From Planctomycetota bacterium (GTDB lineage: Bacteria > Planctomycetota > Phycisphaerae > UBA1845 > PWPN01), in assembly GCA_016209665.1 (NCBI GenBank), contig JACQVT010000395.1, positions 1 to 5,707 on the forward strand: a stretch of 5,707 bases of DNA, given 5' to 3'. The notes under the pieces are model-generated. The model saw nothing but the letters and a program-made list of their open reading frames with translations, was not told the DNA's origin and ran no database searches. Shown here one piece after another: positions 1 through 4,579 of this stretch. Numbering within the stretch: the stretch's first letter is position 1; every line of letters starts with the position of its first letter. A program made the position numbers and the translations under genes.

Positions 1-15
1 GAGCCGGAACCATCG

Positions 16-87
16 CGACCGCAGAATCAGTGATGTCCCCTTTCTCCTCTCCGACCGCATAATCATTGATGTCCCCTTTCTCCTCTC
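16..87. repeat. Two tandem copies of a 36-bp intergenic repeat
   Basis: Positions 16-51 and 52-87 are head-to-tail copies of the same 36-bp unit. They differ at only two positions (G24/T60 and G30/T66). The shared core reads TGATGTCCCCTTTCTCCTCT. There is no spacer between copies, so this is not a CRISPR array. The reverse strand contains an AAAGGGGACA string, which resembles the half-sites of REP-type intergenic repeats; that link is from memory and tentative. The array lies downstream of the minus-strand operon that ends at 146. The sequence before position 16 does not continue the unit. Confidence 0.85.
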
Positions 88-145
88 GGCAGATCAAAGC
101 AGCCTGGCGCCACTGCGCGGCGAGAGGGGGGGAACAGGGCGGGGC

Positions 146-346
146 CTATCTGCGCACGGCGTGACGCGCTTCGTAACGCGCGATCTCTTCCTTGAGCTGG
201 TTGATGAGGCGGGTGAGCGACTCCATCGTGATTTCGCGCAGTTCCTCGTCGCCGCCGGTCTCCTGCTCATGGGCGGCGTAACGAGCCTCCAGACGGGCCA
301 GCTTCGTCCGCGTGTTGGCCACTTCTCGTTCGTTTCTCAGGTCCAC
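146..346 (-). CDS. Small coiled-coil partner protein of the nucleotidyltransferase-like gene
   Basis: This 66-residue protein is highly charged and almost wholly helical. Residues 1-27 and 36-66 (ESLTRLINQLKEEIARYEAR) look like two coiled-coil helices joined by a short Gly-Gly-Asp turn. It has no signal peptide or membrane segment. The start is GTG at 346, chosen because a strong ribosome site, GAGGTGAT (350-357), lies four bases before it inside the end of the upstream gene. The two genes overlap by 10 bases, so they are probably translationally coupled. Small helical proteins of this kind often follow DUF6932-type nucleotidyltransferase-like genes, and by that analogy it may bind or neutralise its partner. 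No enzymatic motif is visible. A toxin-antitoxin role is inference only. Confidence 0.75.
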   Translation of the reverse strand: MDLRNEREVANTRTKLARLEARYAAHEQETGGDEELREITMESLTRLINQLKEEIARYEARHAVRR

Positions 347-636
347 TGGATCACCTCGATCATGCCCTTCGGCACTCCGGTGCGATCGGCGGCGAACATG
401 ACGTTCACAAGTTCGTCAAAGTCCCCCGCATCCGCGAGCACGATGTCGAGAAACGGCAGACCCTTTCGCAGCTCGCGGACAGCCGCGCGGTCCGGCCGTC
501 GGTGGGGCTCGAGGAGCAGCACGCAGTCCACATCGTTTGGCTCCATTATATCCGTCGTGAAACTACCGTTCAAAACGATCCGCCGGACGCTGGGCGGCAG
601 GAAACCAGAGTCTTCCCGGCGACCCACAGGCGACAA
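337..636 (-). CDS. Nucleotidyltransferase-like protein (DUF6932-type), apparently shortened
   Basis: The sequence RRIVLNGSFTTD followed by EPNDVDCVLLLEP is a minimal-nucleotidyltransferase signature: a glycine-serine pair, then an acidic D-x-D about 12 residues later that would bind metal. The C-terminal half (GLPFLDIVLADAGDFDELV, then FAADRTGVPKGMIEVI) matches how I remember planctomycete DUF6932 proteins ending. Those proteins usually carry about 40-60 residues between an N-terminal LPPG motif and the GSF motif. Here FLPPSV runs straight into RRIVLNGSF, so an internal deletion is likely. The start is uncertain: the frame opens after a TAG at 652-654, and only TTG (636) or GTG (627) precede the conserved part, neither with a ribosome site. 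It is the first gene of an operon with the coiled-coil protein. It may be a working short form or a decaying gene. Confidence 0.65.
   Translation of the reverse strand: MSPVGRREDSGFLPPSVRRIVLNGSFTTDIMEPNDVDCVLLLEPHRRPDRAAVRELRKGLPFLDIVLADAGDFDELVNVMFAADRTGVPKGMIEVIQWT
350..357 (-). promoter_or_regulatory. Ribosome binding site inside the upstream gene
   Basis: On the minus strand GAGGTGAT lies four bases before the GTG at 346. It overlaps the last sense codons of the nucleotidyltransferase-like gene. It fixes the start of the coiled-coil gene and supports translational coupling. Confidence 0.7.
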
Positions 637-674
637 ACTGCGAACTACGAACTACGAACTGCGAACTACAAATC
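633..674. repeat. Degenerate heptamer array (ACGAACT-type)
   Basis: Six head-to-tail heptamers occupy this stretch: ACAAACT, GCGAACT, ACGAACT, ACGAACT, GCGAACT and ACAAATC. The two middle units are identical and the outer units differ by one or two bases. The array touches the extreme 5' end of the minus-strand nucleotidyltransferase-like gene and would lie in or near its leader. The rest of the gap to 832 holds the chdC promoter and nothing else I can identify. Confidence 0.8.
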
Positions 675-771
675 GTCCCTGACGAGGTCGCGACCTTCGA
701 TCTGGGGGGCCCCGCGGCTGGGCAGAACGTCTTTTGCTGTGTCCCCGTCGTGAGTCCCCCGGCGGTCAGAC

Positions 772-800
772 TGGACATCCCGCGGTCGACGGCCTTTAAT
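772..800 (+). promoter_or_regulatory. Sigma-70-type promoter for chdC/hemQ
   Basis: TGGACA (772-777) and TTTAAT (795-800) are each one base from consensus and are separated by exactly 17 bases. Transcription would start near 807 and leave a leader of about 26 bases before the ATG at 833. That leader includes the ribosome site GAGGTG (823-828). Confidence 0.55.
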
Positions 801-832
801 GGGCCGAACAAGTGCACGATTCGAGGTGATGC

Positions 833-1663
833 ATGGCAGACGCTCAGGGGCCGGAGGCTCCGCAGACGCTGGAAGGGTACTACATCCTGCACGATGTCTA
901 CCGCATCGACTGGCCGATGTGGTGGGCGGTCCAGGGCAAGTCCGGCTACGAGATCGCCGAGTCCGCCCGGCAGTGGCTCGCCCAGGCCGCCGGCGTCGAG
1001 CGGGGCGATACGGCCGCCTACAGCATCCTCGGCCAGAAGGGCGACCTGATGCTCGTGCACTACCGGGCCACGGCCGAGGACCTCAACCGGGCCGAGATGT
1101 CGTTCCGGCGGCTGGCCCTGTTCGAGTTCATGCAGCCGGTGTACTCGTACCTGTCGATCATCGAGCTGGGCCTGTACGAGCTGACTTCGGTGGCCGCGCG
1201 GCGGATGGCCGAGCAGAACCTCGCGCCCGGCACTCCCGAGTACGCCGCCGCCTTCGCCGCCGAGATGGAGCAGCAGAAGCAGCGGGTGCAGACCCGCCTG
1301 TTCCGCAAGATCCCCGAGCAGAAATACATCTGCTTTTACCCGATGAACAAGCGCCGGGGCGAGCAGGTCAACTGGTACAACCTGACGATGGACGAGCGCC
1401 GCGACCTCATGCGGGGCCACGGCCGCATCGGCCACAAGTACCACGAGCAGGTCACGCAGATCATCGGCGGGTCGGTGGGTCTGGACGACTGGGAGTGGGG
1501 CGTCAGCCTGCACGCCGACGACCCGCTGCAGTTCAAGAAGCTCGTCTACGAGATGCGGTTCGACCCCGCCAGCGCCCTGTACGCCGAGTTCGGCCCGTTC
1601 TACGTCGGGCTCCGCCTTCCGCCCGAAGGCCTGCCGCAGTACCTCGCCGGCAAGTGGCCGTGA
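833..1663 (+). CDS. hemQ: Coproheme decarboxylase (ChdC/HemQ), chlorite dismutase family
   Basis: This 276-residue cytoplasmic enzyme performs the last step of the coproporphyrin-dependent heme pathway: hydrogen-peroxide-driven oxidative decarboxylation of two propionates of Fe-coproporphyrin III, giving protoheme. The family signature is clear: YSILGQKGDL (63-72), FYPMNKRRGEQVNWY (168-182), GHGRIGHKY (195-203) and IIGGSVGLDDWEWGV (210-224). Y169 matches the catalytic tyrosine (Y147 in the Listeria enzyme), H196 the proximal heme ligand (H174) and Q209 the distal glutamine (Q187); their spacings are identical. Between E111 and Y169 it is about 20 residues longer than the Listeria enzyme as I remember it, with a charged helix near 136-155. 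The ATG at 833 is preceded by GAGGTG four bases away. It is transcribed alone and its gene neighbour on the right is convergent. It implies the monoderm-style heme route used by several phyla. Confidence 0.93.
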   Translation: MADAQGPEAPQTLEGYYILHDVYRIDWPMWWAVQGKSGYEIAESARQWLAQAAGVERGDTAAYSILGQKGDLMLVHYRATAEDLNRAEMSFRRLALFEFMQPVYSYLSIIELGLYELTSVAARRMAEQNLAPGTPEYAAAFAAEMEQQKQRVQTRLFRKIPEQKYICFYPMNKRRGEQVNWYNLTMDERRDLMRGHGRIGHKYHEQVTQIIGGSVGLDDWEWGVSLHADDPLQFKKLVYEMRFDPASALYAEFGPFYVGLRLPPEGLPQYLAGKWP

Positions 1664-1673
1664 GGCGGCGAGC

Positions 1674-1757
1674 GTGTGAATGTGTGAACGTATGAATGTG
1701 TGAACGAAGAGCGAGCATGTGCTTCGTTCATACGTTCACACTTTCACACGTTCATAC
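1674..1757. repeat. 36-bp imperfect inverted repeat of octamers between convergent genes
   Basis: The left arm (1674-1709) is four GTRTGAAY octamers plus GAAG. The right arm (1722-1757) is the same structure inverted. The loop is 12 bases (1710-1721). Thirty of 36 positions pair perfectly. Of the six others, four become G-U pairs in plus-strand RNA, against one in minus-strand RNA. The element begins 11 bases after the chdC stop, and its right arm supplies the stop codon of the DUF1648 gene (1752-1754). There is no T-run after either arm, so it is not a standard intrinsic terminator, though it could end or protect transcripts from both genes. Confidence 0.85.
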
Positions 1758-2294
1758 TTCTGGTTGCGGTATCCGCCCGAACCGCCGGTAGACCTGCACG
1801 ATGTCTCGCACCGCCGTGATGAGGATCAGGCCGAGGAACGTGACAACCACCGGCCAGGCATATTCGAGCCGCGGCTCGGGCTGGAGGTTCGCGTGCAGGG
1901 CGAGCCCCATGATGATGACGATGAGGGCCATCGACAGTCCGCCCGCGCGCAGCATCATCCGCGACACCAGCGGGCCCATATACGCCATCGTCTCCGCCCG
2001 TCGCTCGGGGGCCAGCCAGTACTTCTTGTTGGGCATGTTGATCAGCCCGGCGGGCAGACGATCCAGATAGACCGTCGATGCCTGGACGGCGATCAACAGC
2101 GTGCTCAGGGCGACCGGGAACACGATGGCCAGCGCCGCGAACGCCTGCTTGCTCATCCAACCGTCCGCTTGGCCGCTGGCCCCGAAATGCGACGCCACCG
2201 TGTCGGGCAGCTTCGGGTAGTAGATGACTACCTCCAGGGCGAGGAGGCCGATCAGCAGGGTATGGATGAAAACGGCACTCTTGAGCGATGCCAC
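1752..2294 (-). CDS. DUF1648-domain integral membrane protein
   Basis: This 180-residue protein has four hydrophobic segments, near residues 5-26, 51-72, 115-135 and 145-165, so it sits in the inner membrane. The N-terminal loop carries the DUF1648 pattern: YYPKLPDTVASHFGASGQAD with W46 and K49, that is, LP...HF...G..D.W.SK. The motif NMPNKKYWLAPERR (86-99) is also typical of the group. Members are best known next to SdpI/SdpR-type immunity and autorepressor systems, but many are of unknown function, and no sdp-like partner is visible here. The start is GTG at 2294, the only start codon after an in-frame TAG four codons upstream. No ribosome site precedes it, and a TAGAAT box ends six bases before it, which suggests a leaderless message. 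The gene converges on chdC, and its stop codon lies inside the inverted repeat. Confidence 0.85.
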   Translation of the reverse strand: MASLKSAVFIHTLLIGLLALEVVIYYPKLPDTVASHFGASGQADGWMSKQAFAALAIVFPVALSTLLIAVQASTVYLDRLPAGLINMPNKKYWLAPERRAETMAYMGPLVSRMMLRAGGLSMALIVIIMGLALHANLQPEPRLEYAWPVVVTFLGLILITAVRDIVQVYRRFGRIPQPEV

Positions 2295-2300
2295 ATGACC

Positions 2301-2306
2301 ATTCTA
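2301..2306 (-). promoter_or_regulatory. Candidate -10 box at the DUF1648 start
   Basis: TAGAAT on the minus strand lies six bases before the GTG start at 2294. It differs from TATAAT at one base. No convincing -35 element is found 15-19 bases upstream. If used, transcription would begin at or next to the start codon. Confidence 0.35.
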
Positions 2307-2375
2307 CAACATACGTGGCTACCCGGCGAGAGCACCAGTCCCCTGGTCCAGGTCGACCGGCCGCGCGGCCCCAGC

Positions 2376-2402
2376 TTGCCGTCGGCATTGAAGAGGTATT
2401 AT
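2376..2402 (+). promoter_or_regulatory. Weak candidate promoter for the GAF histidine kinase
   Basis: TTGCCG (2376-2381) and TATTAT (2397-2402) are separated by 15 bases, shorter than ideal. They would give a leader of roughly 97 bases before the GTG at 2506. This is the best sigma-70-like pair I see in the 2295-2505 gap, which otherwise shows no gene, clear repeat or terminator. Confidence 0.25.
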
Positions 2403-2505
2403 TGGCATCGCGTGGACAGGGCGGATGGATCGTTGCCGGCCCCCAAGGTAGACTATCGGAGCGACTGTTTGCAGGAAAAAACCTCGATCCTCAGGCAGGT
2501 GAACG

Positions 2506-3909
2506 GTGGGTAAGCGAAGAATCAGGAAGGTCGACTCTGCCCGCCAGGCGCAACAATTCCATACCCGGCTCCGCCGAATCGAGCAAGCCGAGGCGAAGTA
2601 CAAGCGGGATGAGGCACAGCGGGCGGCGTTCGTCCGACTCAGCCGTCGGCTGACGACGGTGGCCTCTGAAATGGCCCTGATGCGAGTCGTCTGTGCGGAG
2701 ACGGCAAGACTTCTCGGGTGGGATTTCTGCTATCTCGCCCATCGGCCGCCGGAGCAGGACCGCGTGCGGATCATCCGCTACGTGGACACGGTGAAAGGCC
2801 GGAAACGCTGGTTTCCGGGCCAGGAGCTAGCCCCGAGTGAGTTCAGCCCACCCGTGCGCCGGGTGCTCGAAGGCAGGCCTCTGCTGATCAATCGACGGTC
2901 CGTGATGTCGGGGCCGGTCATGGTCACGGAGGGCACCAAGCGGCGCTGCCTGAGTCTGATGTACGTGCCGGTCCGGTGTGCCGACGAGGTGATCGGCGTT
3001 CTGACGGTCCAGTCCTACGAGCGAAATCGGTACGGGCCGGCGGATCTTCGGACGCTTCAACAGGTGGCGGACGTTCTGGCCCCGGTGTTGGAGCGCGTCC
3101 ACGCCGAGGACGCCCTGCGTCGCGCCCACCGGGAACTGGAACATCGGGTCAAGCAGCGGACGGCCGAACTCCAGGCTGCCAACCGCCGTTTGCAGCGGGA
3201 GACCCGCGAACGCCAGCGGGCGCTGGACACGGTTCGAAGGAGCGAGCAGTCGCTCCGCGAACTCACGGTCGAGGCGGGGCGCCGCCTGGAATCCGAGCGG
3301 GCCAGGATCGCCCGCGAACTGCATGACGGGCTGGGCCAGGTGCTGACCGCCCTGAACATGAACCTTGCCTGGATGGACAAACGGCTGGCCGACAACGATG
3401 CATCGATGAAGCTGCGGCTGGCTGAGTCGCTTGCCTATGTCGCCCAGATGACGGACATCCTCCGCGGTCTGTGCAAGACGCTGCACCCGGTCGTCCTGGA
3501 CCACCACGGACTGGTGGAGGCGATCCGCTCCCAGGTCGAGGAGTTCAAGCGCTATTCTCATATCAATTGCCACCTGATCGTGCGCCCCGCTGATCTGGAG
3601 CTGCCGAATCCGCTGGCGCTGGCCGCTTTCCGCATCGTGCAGGAAGCACTCACCAACGTTGCCCGGCACTCCGGGGCCTCCGGCTGCTGGGTCTCATTGC
3701 GTCTGGAGGACGGCGCGGTGCTGATCAGCGTCCGCGACGATGGTATCGGCGGTGTGGCGCCCCGGCTGGCGGAGGGCAAGTCGTTGGGCATCCTGGGCAT
3801 GAAAGAACGGGCAACGGCGGTGGGGGGAGCGTTCCAGATCGAAGAGGCGGGCCGGCACGGTACGCGGGTCATCGCTCGGCTGCCGCTGAAGCCCCCGGCC
3901 GCGTCGTGA
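2506..3909 (+). CDS. GAF-domain sensor histidine kinase, NarL-partner (HisKA_3) type
   Basis: This 467-residue soluble kinase has no signal peptide or membrane segment, so it senses a cytoplasmic cue. In order: a basic helical N-terminus (1-50), a GAF domain (about 50-205, with CLSLMYVPVRCADEVIGVL as its core strands), a coiled-coil linker containing VKQRTAELQAANRRL, a HisKA_3 dimerisation domain with RIARELHDGLGQ, and a HATPase domain. H273 is the predicted phosphorylated histidine. N384 in FRIVQEALTNVARH is the N box, DDGIGG (411-416) is the G1 box, and GKSLGILGMKERA is the G2 box. All catalytic motifs look intact. Kinases of this class phosphorylate NarL/FixJ-type regulators, and none is visible nearby. 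The GTG start follows an in-frame TGA by one codon, with AGGTGA (2497-2502) only three bases before it. The GAF ligand cannot be assigned from sequence. Confidence 0.9.
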   Translation: MGKRRIRKVDSARQAQQFHTRLRRIEQAEAKYKRDEAQRAAFVRLSRRLTTVASEMALMRVVCAETARLLGWDFCYLAHRPPEQDRVRIIRYVDTVKGRKRWFPGQELAPSEFSPPVRRVLEGRPLLINRRSVMSGPVMVTEGTKRRCLSLMYVPVRCADEVIGVLTVQSYERNRYGPADLRTLQQVADVLAPVLERVHAEDALRRAHRELEHRVKQRTAELQAANRRLQRETRERQRALDTVRRSEQSLRELTVEAGRRLESERARIARELHDGLGQVLTALNMNLAWMDKRLADNDASMKLRLAESLAYVAQMTDILRGLCKTLHPVVLDHHGLVEAIRSQVEEFKRYSHINCHLIVRPADLELPNPLALAAFRIVQEALTNVARHSGASGCWVSLRLEDGAVLISVRDDGIGGVAPRLAEGKSLGILGMKERATAVGGAFQIEEAGRHGTRVIARLPLKPPAAS

Positions 3910-3970
3910 GCGGCGAGCCGCCGCCGGGCCGATCGGACCGCTCTCGGTACGAACCTGGAACAGGCCATGT

Positions 3971-4039
3971 ACCAGCACGAAGCGCAAGCGATTGCTTCTC
4001 GCCCCGACGGATGAGCACTCGCTTGCGCTTCGTGCTGGT
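3971..4039. repeat. 26-bp inverted repeat (AAGCGCAAGCG-type palindrome) between convergent genes
   Basis: Arms 3971-3996 and 4014-4039 are reverse complements over 26 bases with a single mismatch (T3992 against C4018). The outer 21 bases pair perfectly. The loop is 17 bases (3997-4013). The core CACGAAGCGCAAGCGA resembles a string I recall as recurrent in planctomycete intergenic DNA. It lies in the 169-base gap between the GAF kinase (ends 3909) and the Cys4 protein (ends 4079). It could stop or protect transcripts from both sides. Neither side has a T-run, so a standard intrinsic terminator is unlikely. Confidence 0.9.
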
Positions 4040-4078
4040 CTTGTCGCACCGAGTCAACGCCTCGTTCTGCGTTCCCCA

Positions 4079-4411
4079 TCAGCGTCTCAGGCCCGGGTCG
4101 TTCTTCAGCTCCTGCTCGATGATGGCCACGATCAGGGGGAAATAGCGGTCCAGCCCGCACACCTGGCTGTCGCGGGCAGCGCATCCGCCGTGCTCGTCCT
4201 GGCGGCAGGTCGAGCAGACGATCTCCCGGACGCGGTCGTAGTACGGCTCGACGGAGAAGTCCCGGATGCCCTCCACCACCTGGATCACGTCGTCCAGCCG
4301 CGTGAACAGGGGCCCGAAGTCGGGTTTGCGGCCGGGATCGGGCGAGGTTTCCGCCCCCGCCTCAACCCGCTCACGCAGCCGCGATTCGATCCGCTGACGC
4401 AATGCGCTCAT
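4079..4411 (-). CDS. Uncharacterised 110-residue protein with a C-x2-C-x7-C-x7-C motif
   Basis: I do not recognise a named family. The N-terminal third (1-31) is charged and probably helical or disordered. The middle (32-62, including LFTRLDDVIQVVEGIRDFSV) is helical. Then come C66, C69, C77 and C85 within CSTCRQDEHGGC and a following CGLDRYFPLIVAIIEQEL helix. The four cysteines, with H74 nearby, suggest a zinc or iron-sulfur site. No signal peptide or membrane segment is seen. The ATG at 4411 is preferred over an upstream in-frame one at 4492 because AGGGA lies six bases before it, and the extra 27 residues would be encoded largely by a palindromic repeat. It diverges from the globin-coupled kinase with 168 bases between, so shared control is possible. 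A structural or regulatory role is conceivable, but none is shown. Confidence 0.7.
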   Translation of the reverse strand: MSALRQRIESRLRERVEAGAETSPDPGRKPDFGPLFTRLDDVIQVVEGIRDFSVEPYYDRVREIVCSTCRQDEHGGCAARDSQVCGLDRYFPLIVAIIEQELKNDPGLRR

Positions 4412-4452
4412 GAGCCGTCCCTGCCGGTTGGAATCGTCCGCTCCGCCAGAAA

Positions 4453-4472
4453 GGCGGGCAAGGATGCCCGCC
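4453..4472. repeat. Perfect 8-bp stem palindrome, GGCGGGCA-AGGA-TGCCCGCC
   Basis: Two 8-base arms (4453-4460 and 4465-4472) pair perfectly around a four-base loop, giving a very GC-rich hairpin. It lies in the divergent gap between the Cys4 protein and the globin-coupled kinase. It has no following T-run and faces away from both gene ends, so it is unlikely to be a terminator. It looks like a dispersed REP-type palindrome. Confidence 0.75.
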
Positions 4473-4566
4473 CCCCAAAGCCCCGTTTTCAACCCCGGTC
4501 ATTGGAGCAGAATCGACGGGAGGTTTCCAGGCGGCGGCGGCGGTACCGCTGAGGGCCGGGCGATTC

Positions 4567-4572
4567 TATAAT
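4567..4572 (+). promoter_or_regulatory. Perfect TATAAT -10 box at the globin-coupled kinase start
   Basis: TATAAT matches the sigma-70 -10 consensus exactly in otherwise GC-rich DNA. It ends seven bases before the GTG at 4580, which puts the expected transcription start on or beside the start codon. No good -35 hexamer or extended TG motif is present, so an activator could be needed. No ribosome site lies between the box and the GTG. Confidence 0.5.
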
Positions 4573-4579
4573 CTGCGCC

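Noticed and set aside
16..87. 36-base repeat length suggesting a CRISPR array
   Set aside because: The two copies abut with no spacer, and no cas-like gene is visible.
563..1513. Long minus-strand open frame of 316 codons
   Set aside because: It is antisense to chdC and low-complexity in composition (rich in L, H, R, V and P), a typical shadow in GC-rich DNA. chdC on the other strand is unmistakable.
799..1695. Plus-strand 298-codon frame overlapping chdC
   Set aside because: It is an Arg/Ala/Pro-rich frame-shifted reading of chdC with no recognisable domain.
1719..2513. Plus-strand 264-codon frame opposite the DUF1648 gene
   Set aside because: Its composition is that of antisense GC-rich sequence (many H, D, Q, R). 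The DUF1648 motifs and membrane segments are on the minus strand.
2288..2653. Plus-strand 121-codon frame in the gap before the GAF kinase
   Set aside because: It has no ribosome site or recognisable domain and overlaps the kinase N-terminus out of frame.
2827..3669. Minus-strand 280-codon frame under the GAF kinase
   Set aside because: It is antisense to the kinase HisKA/HATPase region, with no domain of its own.
3910..4145. Short plus-strand frame across the 3971-4039 palindrome
   Set aside because: It begins overlapping the kinase stop, is encoded mostly by the inverted repeat, and has no domain.
4412..4492. Upstream ATG extending the Cys4 protein by 27 residues
   Set aside because: The extension is encoded largely by the GGCGGGCA palindrome and its flanks, while the inner ATG at 4411 has a ribosome site.
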